From: Demequina litoralis
Lineage (GTDB): Bacteria > Actinomycetota > Actinomycetes > Actinomycetales > Demequinaceae
Reading direction: 5' to 3'
DNA length: 64,000 nucleotides
Assembly (NCBI RefSeq): GCF_030418455.1
Contig: NZ_JAUHPW010000011.1
Coordinates: 1 to 64,000, forward strand
Position numbers and translations under genes: made by a program. The notes under the pieces were generated by a model. That model had not been told where the DNA came from, searched no databases, and saw only the letters and a list, made by a program, of their open reading frames with translations. The first letter of the stretch is position 1. Each line of letters begins with the position of its first letter. Positions 44,761 to 53,819 of this stretch are shown here, in pieces.

Positions 44761-44829
44761 CGCCTGCGGTGCCCCACCCTCACCGCCTGCGGTGCCCCAC
44801 CCTCACCGCCTGCCGTGCCCCACGCTCAC
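44761..44829. repeat. 23-bp tandem repeat, three copies
   Basis: Units 44761-44783, 44784-44806 and 44807-44829 start CGCCTGCGGTGCCCCACCCT; the third has two changes. A partial fourth follows. It lies in the 406-base gap between the DUF177 start and the coaD stop. No gene is evident in that gap. Confidence 0.9.
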
Positions 44830-44878
44830 CGCCTGCTTCCGGGGAAGTGAGCGACGGTTTCAGGCGGTCTCCGACTTC

Positions 44879-44927
44879 TGCGGGGAGCTGGTGGACGGCA
44901 CCGTCCGCGAGCTCCCCGTGGGAGTCG
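44879..44927. repeat. Hairpin element sharing the 4456-4558 repeat core
   Basis: GGGGAGCTGGTGGACGG (44882-44898) pairs with 44901-44917 at 15 of 17 positions around CA. The first arm with its flanks (44879-44898) is the exact complement of the core of the tandem repeat near 4.5 kb. It lies 73 bases downstream of coaD and may act as its terminator. Confidence 0.8.
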
Positions 44928-44999
44928 AGGACTCCTCAGGACCGCCGCTCAGCTCCCCGAAGCGCCAACGACCGGCGTCGATCCTGGTCGCGGCGTCTC

Positions 45000-45488
45000 T
45001 CAGCGGGCGCGCTCGGCCGCCAGCGCCGCCGCGACCGCGTCCACGACGCCGTCCGGCACGTAGCGGCCGATCGAGCCGCCGTGGCGCGCGACGTCGCGCA
45101 CCAGCGACGAGGCGACGTGGCTGAGCGCGTTGTCGCCCGTGATGAAGACCGTCTCGATGCCGGTGAGCGACCGGTTCATGAGCGCCATGGGCCGCTCGTA
45201 GTCGTAGTCGGCTCCGCCGCGCAGGCCCTTGACGATCACGCCGGCACCGATCCCCTTGCAGAAGTCGACGAGCAGCCCCTCGACCGGGACCACCTCGACC
45301 CCGTCGAGCGGCTGCGTGGCCCGCTTGGCGAGCGCGACGCGCGTCTCCAGGTCGAGCAGCGGCGTCTTGGTGGAGTTGTGGGCGACGGCGATGACGACCT
45401 TCGAGAACATCGAGCGGGCCCTCGTGGCGATGTCGACGTGCCCCCAGGTCATCGGGTCGAAGGAACCGGGGAAGACTGCCGTTGTCAT
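45000..45488 (-). CDS. coaD: Phosphopantetheine adenylyltransferase CoaD
   Basis: A 162 aa enzyme of coenzyme A synthesis: TAVFPGSFDPMTWGHVDIAT (HxGH motif written TWGH), VKGLRGGADYDYERPMALMN, and SSLVRDVARHGGSI. The ATG overlaps the rsmD stop codon. Confidence 0.97.
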   Translation of the reverse strand: MTTAVFPGSFDPMTWGHVDIATRARSMFSKVVIAVAHNSTKTPLLDLETRVALAKRATQPLDGVEVVPVEGLLVDFCKGIGAGVIVKGLRGGADYDYERPMALMNRSLTGIETVFITGDNALSHVASSLVRDVARHGGSIGRYVPDGVVDAVAAALAAERAR

Positions 45489-46078
45489 GGCTCGACGCTA
45501 CCGCCGTCGGCATCGTCGGCCAACTCCGGCGCCGCGCGCCGCGCGTAGTGGATCGCGGTCTCGCCGTAGGCCTTGGAGGCGACCGGGACGAGCGACGCGG
45601 GCCAGGGCGCCGCTCCGGCCCGCGAGGCCCACTCGAGGACCGCGACGCCGTCCGGTGCGAGGCGCTCCCCCACCCCCGCGAGGACCGCGGCGAGCTCGGA
45701 CGGCGCGATGTCGTACGGCGGGTCGAGCAGGATCACGTCCCACGGCTCGTCGCCGCGCGACAGGAAGGGGCGCACGCGCTCCTTGACGACCCGCGCATCG
45801 GCCCCCGCCGAGAGGTCGCGTGCGTTCGACCGCAGCACGCCGACGGCGCGCGCGTCGGCCTCCACGAGCGTCGCGTGGGCCGCCCCGCGGCTGAGCGCCT
45901 CGAACCCGAGCGCGCCCGAGCCCGCGAACAGGTCGAGCACGCGCGCGCCGCGCAGGTGGTCGCCGTGGTCGAGGCGGCTGAACACCGCCTCGCGGACGCG
46001 GTCGGTCGTGGGGCGGGTGCCGCGGGGCGGCACCGCGAGGCGGCGACCTCCCCAGCGGCCCGCGATGATCCTGGTCAC
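45485..46078 (-). CDS. rsmD: 16S rRNA (guanine966-N2)-methyltransferase RsmD
   Basis: A 197 aa methyltransferase: RIIAGRWGGRRLAVPPRGTR, PTTDRVREAVFSRLDH, motif I VLDLFAGSGALGFEALSRGA and catalytic motif IV LLDPPYD. It modifies G966 of 16S rRNA. The GTG start fits the family. The rsmD-coaD pairing is widely conserved. Confidence 0.95.
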   Translation of the reverse strand: MTRIIAGRWGGRRLAVPPRGTRPTTDRVREAVFSRLDHGDHLRGARVLDLFAGSGALGFEALSRGAAHATLVEADARAVGVLRSNARDLSAGADARVVKERVRPFLSRGDEPWDVILLDPPYDIAPSELAAVLAGVGERLAPDGVAVLEWASRAGAAPWPASLVPVASKAYGETAIHYARRAAPELADDADGGSVEP

Positions 46079-46094
46079 GCCCCCAGCCTAGGGG

Positions 46095-47339
46095 TCACGC
46101 CTCGATGCGGCGGAGGACCTCCAGGCATGCGCGAGCGTTGTGGTACGGGCACTTCCAGGGGCCCATCTTGAGGTCCCCGGTGCCACCCGACCGCGGCCGG
46201 TTGTCCGGTCCCAGCCGCGCGAACCACTCGCCGTGCGCGTGGTCCTTCATGTGCGTCTCGATGAAGTCCCAGGTCCGGATGGCCGCGCGACGGTCCTCGG
46301 CCCGGCCGCCGAGCTGGAAGGCGTTGAGCCACCCCACCACGCCCTCGGCCTGCGGCCACCAGTGGCGGTCGAGGTCCGTGGGCCCGTCGGGTGTGCCGGC
46401 GTAGAGCACCGCGCCGTCCGCGTCGACGCCGCGGGCGCGCACGGCCTCCGCGAGGTCGAGCGAGGCCTCGCGGGTCCGCCACTCGAGGTCGGGGTCGGCG
46501 ACGCCGTGCAGCGCGAGCGCCTCCCACGCGTCCCACAGCAGCCACGAGGTCTCGATGTCGTGCCCGTACGACACGCCGTCCGAGCACGGGTCCCACGTCT
46601 GGTCGAAGTACAGCCGGCAGTGCGTGAAGGGCGCATCGGCGAGGATGCAGTCGAGGGTGGTGCGCAGGAGCGTCTCGAGCGACTCGCGGATCGCGAGGGC
46701 GGCGGACGAGCGCAGCAGCTCGGTCAGCCCCTCGAGCACGTGGAGGTTGGTGTTCATCGACTTCGGCACGTCGGGGTCCAGCTCCGACAGCGCGAGCCGC
46801 GCGGTGGGCGACCAGTCGCGCGCGAGCGCCTCGACGTAGCCCCCGTACTCGAGGTCGCGGGCGGAGGCGTCGAGCGCACCGGCGAGCCATAGCGCCCTGT
46901 CGAGCGCCTCCCCGTCGCCGGTCGCGCGGGACCAGCGCGCGAGGCCGTAGATCGCGAACGCCTGCGCGTACACCTGCTTGCGGTCATCCAGCACGGAGCC
47001 GTCGGGGGCGAGCGACCAGAACACACCGCCGTGCTGCGGGTCCCACATGGGACCCACGAGGACGTCGAGCGCGCGGCGCGCGGTCGCGAGGTGGCGCTCG
47101 CGGTCCGCGGGCAGGGCCTCCGCCGCCGCGGAGAAGGTCCACAGGATGCGGGCGGCCAGCACCGCGTGGCGCGGCAGGTCGTCCAGGTAGTCGAGATCGT
47201 CGCTGACGCCGCCGCGGAGAGCCCCGTCCTCGGCGAAGGCGTGCGCCTCCCAGAAGGGCAGGATGCCGCGGGCGAGCTCGCGCTCGGCGAGGTCGCGGAG
47301 GGCGGACAGCTGACGATCGGCGCTTATGGCTTCCGTCAT
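46095..47339 (-). CDS. AGE-family epimerase (cellobiose or N-acylglucosamine 2-epimerase type)
   Basis: A 414 aa alpha/alpha-barrel protein: RHAVLAARILWTFSAAAEAL, GGVFWSLAPDGSVLDDRKQV, KSMNTNLHVLEGLTELLRSS, YGHDIETSWLLWDAWEAL, DRHWWPQAEGVVGWLNAFQL and GPWKCPYHNARACLEVLRR. The HWWPQAE and CPYHN histidines are catalytic or binding residues in cellobiose 2-epimerases. No Shine-Dalgarno precedes ATG 47339, so it may be leaderless. A LacI-type operator lies just upstream. Confidence 0.82.
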   Translation of the reverse strand: MTEAISADRQLSALRDLAERELARGILPFWEAHAFAEDGALRGGVSDDLDYLDDLPRHAVLAARILWTFSAAAEALPADRERHLATARRALDVLVGPMWDPQHGGVFWSLAPDGSVLDDRKQVYAQAFAIYGLARWSRATGDGEALDRALWLAGALDASARDLEYGGYVEALARDWSPTARLALSELDPDVPKSMNTNLHVLEGLTELLRSSAALAIRESLETLLRTTLDCILADAPFTHCRLYFDQTWDPCSDGVSYGHDIETSWLLWDAWEALALHGVADPDLEWRTREASLDLAEAVRARGVDADGAVLYAGTPDGPTDLDRHWWPQAEGVVGWLNAFQLGGRAEDRRAAIRTWDFIETHMKDHAHGEWFARLGPDNRPRSGGTGDLKMGPWKCPYHNARACLEVLRRIEA

Positions 47340-47348
47340 ACGCAGAAC

Positions 47349-47362
47349 TGTAAACGCTCTCA
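47349..47362 (-). promoter_or_regulatory. LacI-family operator TGAGAGCGTTTACA
   Basis: Read on the minus strand it fits the general LacI/CcpA-type pattern TGNNANCGNTNNCA at every fixed position. It begins 10 bases upstream of the AGE epimerase start, implying sugar-dependent control. No LacI gene lies in the window. Confidence 0.65.
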
Positions 47363-47379
47363 GGCGGGACCTCGGCACC

Positions 47380-47394
47380 GCGCCCACCGGGCGC
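47380..47394 (-). terminator. Hairpin after the YpsA-like gene
   Basis: GCGCCC and GGGCGC pair around ACC. A wider pair GGCGGGAC (47363-47370) and GTCCCGCC (47401-47408) encloses it. It is downstream of the minus-strand gene ending at 47434. Confidence 0.5.
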
Positions 47395-47433
47395 GACGGC
47401 GTCCCGCCGAGGTACCTGGCCGGACGCCGACGC

Positions 47434-47973
47434 TCAGGTCCCGGGCACCTCGAAGGGCGCGAGGATGTCGAGCAGCAGCGCCTTGGCCGCGCGCCGGATC
47501 CCGGGCGCCTCGGACTCGCGCGGGCCCGCGATGTCGAGGCTCGGCGGTGTCCCCGGCACCTCGGCGAGCAGCTCGGCGAGCGTGTCGCGCGCGGCCTTCG
47601 CGCCCTCGAGCGGCCGGCGCGGGTCGATCGGCACGATCGCGGTCGGGCGGTCGAGCCGCTCGGCGGCGCGCAGCGTGATGCCCGTCCCCGGCGAGGTCGA
47701 ACCCTCGGTCAGCACGACGAGCACGGCACCAGCCTCGCGCACGTTGAGCGACGTGCGCTCCGCCGGGTCGGCCGACAGCGTCTCGCGCAGCAGCGGATAC
47801 GAGCCGCGCACGCCAGGGGCGGTCGGCATGTCCTCGGCCCAGCCGCCGGCCGGGCACCAGCCGCCGTACTCGAGTCCCAGCTCGACCGCCACCTCGAGGG
47901 CCGCGCGGTCCACGCCGCTCTGGCCGCCGGACACGATCCGGAGGCCGCGCGAGGCGTCGAGGCGACGCGTCAC
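47434..47973 (-). CDS. Putative molybdenum-carrier / YpsA-like SLOG protein
   Basis: A 179 aa protein: LRIVSGGQSGVDRAALEVAV, GGWCPAGGWAEDMPTAPGV, YPLLRETLSADPAERTSLNV and GSTSPGTGITLRAAERLDRP. This is the pattern of the Rossmann-type SLOG proteins annotated as putative molybdenum carriers. They may bind nucleotides or molybdenum cofactor. GTG 47973 overlaps the recG stop codon (GTGA). No molybdopterin genes are nearby. Confidence 0.78.
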   Translation of the reverse strand: MTRRLDASRGLRIVSGGQSGVDRAALEVAVELGLEYGGWCPAGGWAEDMPTAPGVRGSYPLLRETLSADPAERTSLNVREAGAVLVVLTEGSTSPGTGITLRAAERLDRPTAIVPIDPRRPLEGAKAARDTLAELLAEVPGTPPSLDIAGPRESEAPGIRRAAKALLLDILAPFEVPGT

Positions 47974-50198
47974 GATCGCGATAGGAAGTCCTCGCGCTCT
48001 TCGTCCAGCATGTCCGCGATCGTATCCGCGAGGGCGGCATGCGCGCCCAGCGACGGGTCCGCGGCGACCAGCGCGGCGGCCTCCGCGCGCGCCTCCTCGA
48101 TGAGCCCCGCGTCCCGCACCACGCGCAGCAGCCGCAGCGAGTTGCGCCCGCCCGACTGGGCCGCGCCCAGCACGTCGCCCTCGCGCCGCAGCTCGAGGTC
48201 CTTCTCCGCGAGCTCGAAGCCGTCCGTGGTGGCCGCGAGCGCCGCGAGCCGCTCGTGCGCGACCGTGCCCTCCTCCGCGTGCGACACCAGCAGGCAGATG
48301 CTCGCCCGGTCGCCGCGTCCCACGCGGCCGCGCAGCTGGTGCAGCTGGGAGATCCCGAAGTGCTGGGCGTCCACGATCACCATCGCGGTCGCCTCCGGCA
48401 CGTCGACGCCCACCTCGATCACGGTCGTCGCCACCAGCACGGGCGCCTCGCCCGACGAGAACCGGCTCATCGCCGCGTCCTTCTCGTCGGCGGACAACCG
48501 CCCGTGCATCACCCCGATCCCCACGCCCGCGAGCGCGGGGTTCGCGCGCAGCGCCTCGGCGACCTCGAGGACCGCCGCGAGCGGCGGACGGGACGATGCG
48601 TCGCCCCCGGCCGCCGCATCGTCCCCCTCGAGCGCGTCGAGCGGGACCTCCTCGGCCTCCTCCTCGGTGTCGCCGTCGATGCGCGGGCACACGACGTACA
48701 CGCGGCCCCCGCGGTCGACCTCCTCGCGGACGCGCGACCAGACACGCTGGACCCAGGCCTCGTTGCCGGCCGGTACGAGGTGCGTGACAGTGTCCTGGCG
48801 GCCGGCGGGCCGATCGCTCAGCACCGAGGTCTCGAGGTCGCCGAACACCGTCATCGCGACGGTGCGCGGGATGGGCGTCGCGGTCATGACGAGCGTGTGC
48901 GGGACGCGCTCGCCGCGGGCCCGCAGCGCGTCGCGCTGCTCGACGCCGAAGCGGTGCTGCTCGTCGACCACCACCAGCCCGAGGTCGGCGAACTGCACGG
49001 TGTCGCTCAGCAGCGCATGGGTGCCGACGACGATGCCCGCGGCTCCCGAGGCGGCCTCCGCGAGCGACGCGCGGCGCTCGCGCGAGCCCTGCGATCCGGT
49101 GAGGAGCGTGACGCGCGTCGCGTGGTCCGCGGCGGTGAGCATGCCCCCGTCCGCGAGGGGGCCGAGCAGCGCGCGCAGCGACCGGGCGTGCTGGGCCGCG
49201 AGCACCTCGGTGGGCGCGAGCAGCGCCGCCTGCCCCCCGGCGTCGACCACCTGGAGCATCGCTCGCAGCGCGACCACGGTCTTGCCCGCGCCGACGTCGC
49301 CCTGGAGCAGGCGCAGCATCGGCGTCGCGCGCGCGAGGTCGGCGGCGATCGACTCCCCCACCTCGCGCTGGCCGGCGGTGAGGTCGTACGGCAGGCGCGC
49401 ATCGAGCGCCTCGACCATCCCACCGGCGCGGGCCGGACGCGGCACGGAGGCCAGCGCATCGTGGTCCGCGCGCCGCCGCGCGAGCGCCGTCTGGAGCACC
49501 AGCGCCTCCTCGAAGCGCAGGCGGGCGCGCCCGCGGCGGTGGTCCGCCTCGGTCTCCGGGACATGCACGAGGCGCAGCGCCTCGAGCAGCGTGGGCAGTC
49601 CGCGGCGCGCGCGGATCTCCTCGGGGATGGGATCGGGCACGCCGGCCTCGACGAGCGGGTCGAGCGCCGCGCGCACGGCACGGCCGATGCGCCACGTGGG
49701 GACCGCCGCCGCGGCCGGGTAGATCGGGATGGGACGGGACGCCTCGGCGAGGGCCTCGTCCTCGTCGGCCGCGTCGACGCCGACGATCAGATAGTCCGGA
49801 TGCGTGAGCTGGCGCCGCCCGCGGTAGTCGCCAACCGTGCCGGTGAAGAGCCCGCGCCGGCCCGGACGGAGCTTGTCCTCGTGCATGCGCAGCACGCCGG
49901 CGCGCTTCGCGAAGAACGTGAGCTGGAGGCTGTCGCGACCGTCGGTGACCACGGCCTCGAGCATCGCGCCGCCGCGCGAGCGCATCTGGCGGACGGTGGC
50001 GGTGCGCACCTCCGCCATCACGGTGACGTGCTCGCCCTGGCGCAGCTGCGCGAGCGGCGTGAACTCGCCGGGTGCGCCGTAGCGCCGCGGGTAGTGGCGC
50101 AGGAGGTCGCCGACGGTCTCGAGTCCCAGCTTGCCCAGCGATCCCGCGGTGCGCGCGCCCAGCACCTTCGTCAGCGGCTCCTCGAGGCGGTCGGTCAT
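47970..50198 (-). CDS. recG: ATP-dependent DNA helicase RecG
   Basis: A 742 aa helicase that remodels stalled forks and Holliday junctions. The wedge/OB domain spans about 60-150. Helicase motifs are [17 protein letters not shown] (I), [12 protein letters not shown] (Ia), [14 protein letters not shown] (II), MTATPIPRT (III), GVDVPEA and [10 protein letters not shown] (V-VI). A variable acidic linker between lobes ([16 protein letters not shown]) encodes an inverted pair of GGACGATGCG. The ATG overlaps the DAK2 gene stop codon. Confidence 0.96.
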   Translation of the reverse strand: MTDRLEEPLTKVLGARTAGSLGKLGLETVGDLLRHYPRRYGAPGEFTPLAQLRQGEHVTVMAEVRTATVRQMRSRGGAMLEAVVTDGRDSLQLTFFAKRAGVLRMHEDKLRPGRRGLFTGTVGDYRGRRQLTHPDYLIVGVDAADEDEALAEASRPIPIYPAAAAVPTWRIGRAVRAALDPLVEAGVPDPIPEEIRARRGLPTLLEALRLVHVPETEADHRRGRARLRFEEALVLQTALARRRADHDALASVPRPARAGGMVEALDARLPYDLTAGQREVGESIAADLARATPMLRLLQGDVGAGKTVVALRAMLQVVDAGGQAALLAPTEVLAAQHARSLRALLGPLADGGMLTAADHATRVTLLTGSQGSRERRASLAEAASGAAGIVVGTHALLSDTVQFADLGLVVVDEQHRFGVEQRDALRARGERVPHTLVMTATPIPRTVAMTVFGDLETSVLSDRPAGRQDTVTHLVPAGNEAWVQRVWSRVREEVDRGGRVYVVCPRIDGDTEEEAEEVPLDALEGDDAAAGGDASSRPPLAAVLEVAEALRANPALAGVGIGVMHGRLSADEKDAAMSRFSSGEAPVLVATTVIEVGVDVPEATAMVIVDAQHFGISQLHQLRGRVGRGDRASICLLVSHAEEGTVAHERLAALAATTDGFELAEKDLELRREGDVLGAAQSGGRNSLRLLRVVRDAGLIEEARAEAAALVAADPSLGAHAALADTIADMLDEEREDFLSRS

Positions 50199-51709
50199 GC
50201 GGGCGCGGACTCCACGCCGATGAGGATGGGCGGCCACTCCTGGCCGCCCGGGTAGACCGCGACGTCCGCGCCGGGCGAGCGGGCCTCGATCGAGACGCGT
50301 GCCTCGTCGCCCACCGACTCGTCGATGCCTCGCGCGAGCACCAGGGTCACCACCTCGGTGCCTGGGCCGACGAGGCCGTCGAGGTCCTCGTCGAGGGCGT
50401 CGCCGGTGCTCTGCCCGACGGTGGTGGCCGCCACGGCCACGCGCATGAGCGCGGCGACGTCCTCACCGGGGGTCGCGAGCGCGGACGCCGCGACCGCGGA
50501 GATGACGTGGGCCTCGTGCGAGGCCTCGATGACCACGAGGCGGGGCTTGCCCCGCTTCTCCGCGAGCGCACGGGCGGTCGCGAGGAGCGCCGGGTTGCCC
50601 GCGACAACGATCGCCTCGGCGCCCGAGGCGTCGCGCACCGCGCGGTTGAGGTCGCGCTTGCGCAGCGAGGACGGCTCCGGGACGACGAGCACGACGGCGC
50701 CGGCATCGGCGAGCGGCTCCGCGAGGCCGGGACAGGTGGTGAGGGCGACCACGCCCGTCGCGGCGCGGTCGTGGACCATGCTCAGCGTGATCGACCGCAC
50801 GACGATCTGGTGGGCGTCGAGCTCCTCCGCGATGGTGACCGCGAGCGCGGGGTGGTCGGTGTGGACGTGCGCGTGCAGGAGCCCGTGCGCGCTGGTGACG
50901 GTCACCGAGTCGCCGATCCCGCCGAGACGCTCGACCACTCCGGCGCGCTCGTCCTCCTCGCGCTCGGCGACGAACATCACCTCGTAGGCGCCGCCGTCCT
51001 CCTCGCCGTGCGCGGGATGGCCCGGCTGGACCACGTGGTGGTGGCGCCCCGGCAGCTCCCACGCCACGGCCGGATGGTCGACGAGGGCGTCCTTGCCGGC
51101 GATGGTCTCGGCGAGCATCTCGAGCTGGAGGACAAGCGCGGCCGCCCCGGCGTCGACGACTCCCGCCGCGCGGGCGCTGGGGAGCTGCTCCGTGGTGCGG
51201 GCGAGGCCCTGGCGGGCGCCGTCGACCGCGGCGACGATCACCTGCTCGCGGGTGCCGCCCTCGTTCGCGACGCCGTTGGCGGCGCGGGCCGCGGCGCGCG
51301 CGACGGTGAGGATGGTGCCCTCGACGGGAGCACCCACCGCGGCGTACGCGGCCTCCGCGGCGCGCCCGAGCGCGAGCGACAGCCCCCGCGCGTCCACGCT
51401 CTCGAGGCCGCCCTTGGTGTCGATCACCCGCAGGAGGGCGCTGAGGTACTGGCTGACGATCACGCCGGAGTTGCCGCGCGCCCCCATGAGGGCGCCGCGG
51501 GCGAAGGCGGCCGCGACGTCGCGATGCGAGGCATCGGCGGGCAGGCGCGCGATGGCACGGTTGCCCTCCTGCAGCGTGAGGAAGACGTTGGTGCCGGTGT
51601 CCGAGTCCGCGACCGGGAACACGTTGATGGCGTCCAGGTGGCCGCGCGACCGGTGCACGGCGTCGAGCCCGGAGCCCAGCCAGCGGCGCAGCGCATGCGC
51701 TTCGCTCAC
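50195..51709 (-). CDS. DAK2-domain protein (FakA/YloV-like)
   Basis: A 504 aa protein. The DAK2 kinase-like domain (about 1-200) has [20 protein letters not shown] (Asp residues binding Mg-ATP) and [20 protein letters not shown]. The C-terminal domain has [14 protein letters not shown], as in YloV/FakA. In Firmicutes FakA phosphorylates fatty acids bound to FakB; no fakB gene is seen here. GTG 51709 follows GGAGGT. It is coupled to recG, a common actinobacterial arrangement. Confidence 0.88.
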   Translation of the reverse strand: MSEAHALRRWLGSGLDAVHRSRGHLDAINVFPVADSDTGTNVFLTLQEGNRAIARLPADASHRDVAAAFARGALMGARGNSGVIVSQYLSALLRVIDTKGGLESVDARGLSLALGRAAEAAYAAVGAPVEGTILTVARAAARAANGVANEGGTREQVIVAAVDGARQGLARTTEQLPSARAAGVVDAGAAALVLQLEMLAETIAGKDALVDHPAVAWELPGRHHHVVQPGHPAHGEEDGGAYEVMFVAEREEDERAGVVERLGGIGDSVTVTSAHGLLHAHVHTDHPALAVTIAEELDAHQIVVRSITLSMVHDRAATGVVALTTCPGLAEPLADAGAVVLVVPEPSSLRKRDLNRAVRDASGAEAIVVAGNPALLATARALAEKRGKPRLVVIEASHEAHVISAVAASALATPGEDVAALMRVAVAATTVGQSTGDALDEDLDGLVGPGTEVVTLVLARGIDESVGDEARVSIEARSPGADVAVYPGGQEWPPILIGVESAPA

Positions 51710-51820
51710 GGGTCACCTCCGGCACTGGAACGGCCTCGGCTCGCCGCTCGCGTACTATCGTGTCACGCCCCGCCGACAGCGCGGGCACCCCGCCCGGCCA
51801 TGGCCCCGCAGCACGTGGGT

Positions 51821-51850
51821 TTGCCGCATTCGCGGGTTCTCGGTTACCCT
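51821..51850 (+). promoter_or_regulatory. Candidate promoter of rpmB
   Basis: TTGCCG (51821-51826) and TACCCT (51845-51850) are separated by 18 bases, about 80 bases before the rpmB GTG. The gap is shared with the divergent DAK2 gene. Confidence 0.5.
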
Positions 51851-51931
51851 AGTGCGGTTGCCCGAGCACCCGGGCCCTCAAGCTTTGCGGATCGATCACA
51901 CCGGTCCGCGCCGGAAACTAGGAGAACTATC

Positions 51932-52123
51932 GTGGCTGCAACCTGCGACGTCTGCGCCAAGGGACCGTCCTTCGGTCACAACATCTCGCACTCGCACCGC
52001 CGCACCAAGCGCCGCTGGAACCCGAACATCCAGCGCGTCCGTGCCGTGGTCGCGGGCACCCCGAAGCGCCTCAACGTGTGCACCTCGTGCCTCAAGGCCG
52101 GCAAGGTCCAGCGCGCCATCTGA
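51932..52123 (+). CDS. rpmB: 50S ribosomal protein L28
   Basis: A 63 aa bL28: (M)[36 protein letters not shown] and [13 protein letters not shown]. Paired cysteines form the zinc-ribbon (C+) form. GTG 51932 has AGGAG upstream. A strong terminator follows. Confidence 0.97.
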   Translation: MAATCDVCAKGPSFGHNISHSHRRTKRRWNPNIQRVRAVVAGTPKRLNVCTSCLKAGKVQRAI

Positions 52124-52176
52124 TGGATGCGCGCTGACGCGCGCATCGGCGCGGCTGACAGCCGACCCACCCAGAG

Positions 52177-52207
52177 ACGGACGTCCTCCTCGGAGGGCGT
52201 CCGTTTT
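52177..52207 (+). terminator. Rho-independent terminator of rpmB
   Basis: Arms ACGGACGTCCTCC (52177-52189) and GGAGGGCGTCCGT (52192-52204) pair at 12 of 13 positions with a TTTT tail. Confidence 0.85.
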
Positions 52208-52396
52208 CGCATGCCCGGACGATGCGACGAGGGGCGGCCACCGGGAGCCTTGGCCGTCCACGCGTGACCGCCCGAGGACCGAACTCTCCAGGAACGACGG
52301 GAAGGCCCGCCTCATGCGGAGTGGACACCCGTCTGGTTTCGGGTGATGCTGACAAGGTTGGACGCTGAAAAAGGGGCAGTACAAGGGGGTCCGCCC

Positions 52397-53764
52397 GTGA
52401 GCGACGACGACCAGAGCATCCCTGAGAACGCTTCGGAGCGCGCGAGTGCTCTGCCGGACGTCGTGCGCGAGAACCTCAAACGGGGCATCGCCGCGCTCGT
52501 CGCATTCATCGTGGCGGCCGTGGTCACCTCGCTACCCTCCATCGGGCTGGGGTTCAAGATCACGGCCGCAGCCCTTGCGCTCGTGTCCCTCATCGCGGCG
52601 TTGATCTGGCTTGGCGACTCCTGGGAGCAGTGGCGCGCTCATGTCGGCCAGCGATCAGTCGTCCTCGGCGCGCCGGCCGCGTTGGCGGTGGGCTCTCTCG
52701 CGCTCGGCGCGCTTCTCTGGGTCGAGCCGCTCAGTCTGGACTCACCGGCCCACATGATCGTCGTGGACTCGTCCGCCTCGATGGCCGAGGCGTTCGACGG
52801 CGGCGAGTCCAAGCTGTCAGCCGTCCAGGAGTCGATCGGGCGGCACACCGCCGACACAAGCTTCCAGACAGGCTTGACCGCGTACGCCGCGGACGACTGC
52901 GATGACAGCGCCGCGGGCGTCGAGGAGATGGTTCCGCTCGGCTACGGAACTGGGGATGCGATCACGAGCGCAGTATCGGGTCTGTCCGCGCACGGAGCCG
53001 CCAACCTGGTGAGCGCCGGAGACCAGGCGCTGGACGCGCTCGAGCCATTCGCCGACGGCGTCAGGAAGAAGATCACCTTCGTGGTCGGGTCGCTGCTCGA
53101 CGAATGCGGCGGGTCGATCGAGAGCCTCATCACCAAGCTCGAGCGCGAGGGCATCTCGACCGAGATCGACGCAGTCGGCATCAACGTGGTCGCCGTTGGC
53201 GTCGGAGACGGCGAGCAACAGCAGGAAGCCGCCGAGAAGCTGGCAGGCATCAGCGTGAACGTCACCTTGGCCGACGACCCCGAGGAGCTCGAAGCCGCCA
53301 TCGAGGAGATCCTCTACATCCAGGCGATCCAGGATGGGCTGGACCACATGGACGAGCAGGTCCGGGCCGTGCACGAGAGCGGCAACGCGGTGCTCGACGC
53401 AGTCTGGGACGGCGAACCGATCGAGACGGTCGAGACGCTGATCGGCGACCTGCAACGCACCGTCCGCGTCGGCCGCGCGAGCTTCGAGGCGATGTCGGGC
53501 TCCGACGAGGATGCCATCCTGGCTACTGCCGAAGAGGGCTTTCTGCGCTTGATGGGCATGATCGAAGGGGACATCATTCCTGCAGCACAGCGTGCTTCCG
53601 AGACCAACCTCTCGCTCGGCGAGGAACCATCCGACGCCGACGTGACGAGACGCGACGATGCATTCGACGCTCTCGGCGAGAAGGTCGACGAGTACAACCT
53701 CGCCTTCGGTGAGGTCTCCGAGGAGATCTCGATCGCGATCGAAGGTTGGGCGGCCCAGCTCTGA
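52397..53764 (+). CDS. Membrane-anchored von Willebrand factor A-domain protein
   Basis: About 455 aa. Three hydrophobic helices lie near residues 31-50, 53-72 and 87-106. A vWA-like domain begins AHMIVVDSSASMAEAF (DxSxS of a metal-ion adhesion site, about residue 120) and runs to about 290. A helical, acidic C-terminal region follows (to 455). GTG 52397 after AAGGGGG is preferred; upstream ATGs lack a binding site. Codon use is less GC-rich than neighbours (frequent GAA, GGA, TCA, GTT), and it interrupts the usual rpmB/thiL neighbourhood, so recent acquisition is likely. Its partner and function are unknown. Confidence 0.72.
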   Translation: MSDDDQSIPENASERASALPDVVRENLKRGIAALVAFIVAAVVTSLPSIGLGFKITAAALALVSLIAALIWLGDSWEQWRAHVGQRSVVLGAPAALAVGSLALGALLWVEPLSLDSPAHMIVVDSSASMAEAFDGGESKLSAVQESIGRHTADTSFQTGLTAYAADDCDDSAAGVEEMVPLGYGTGDAITSAVSGLSAHGAANLVSAGDQALDALEPFADGVRKKITFVVGSLLDECGGSIESLITKLEREGISTEIDAVGINVVAVGVGDGEQQQEAAEKLAGISVNVTLADDPEELEAAIEEILYIQAIQDGLDHMDEQVRAVHESGNAVLDAVWDGEPIETVETLIGDLQRTVRVGRASFEAMSGSDEDAILATAEEGFLRLMGMIEGDIIPAAQRASETNLSLGEEPSDADVTRRDDAFDALGEKVDEYNLAFGEVSEEISIAIEGWAAQL

Positions 53765-53819
53765 GATCGCGAGGCGCCGAGCGTCGAGACGCGCAGACGC
53801 GGTCGCAGCCCGCCCCGGC

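Noticed and set aside
44769-45548. Plus-strand open frame across the 23-bp repeat and coaD
   Set aside because: Its first part is encoded by the tandem repeat and the rest is antisense to coaD; no protein family is recognisable.
52343-52396. Upstream ATG starts for the von Willebrand-type protein
   Set aside because: No ribosome binding site precedes them, whereas AAGGGGG lies before the GTG at 52397.
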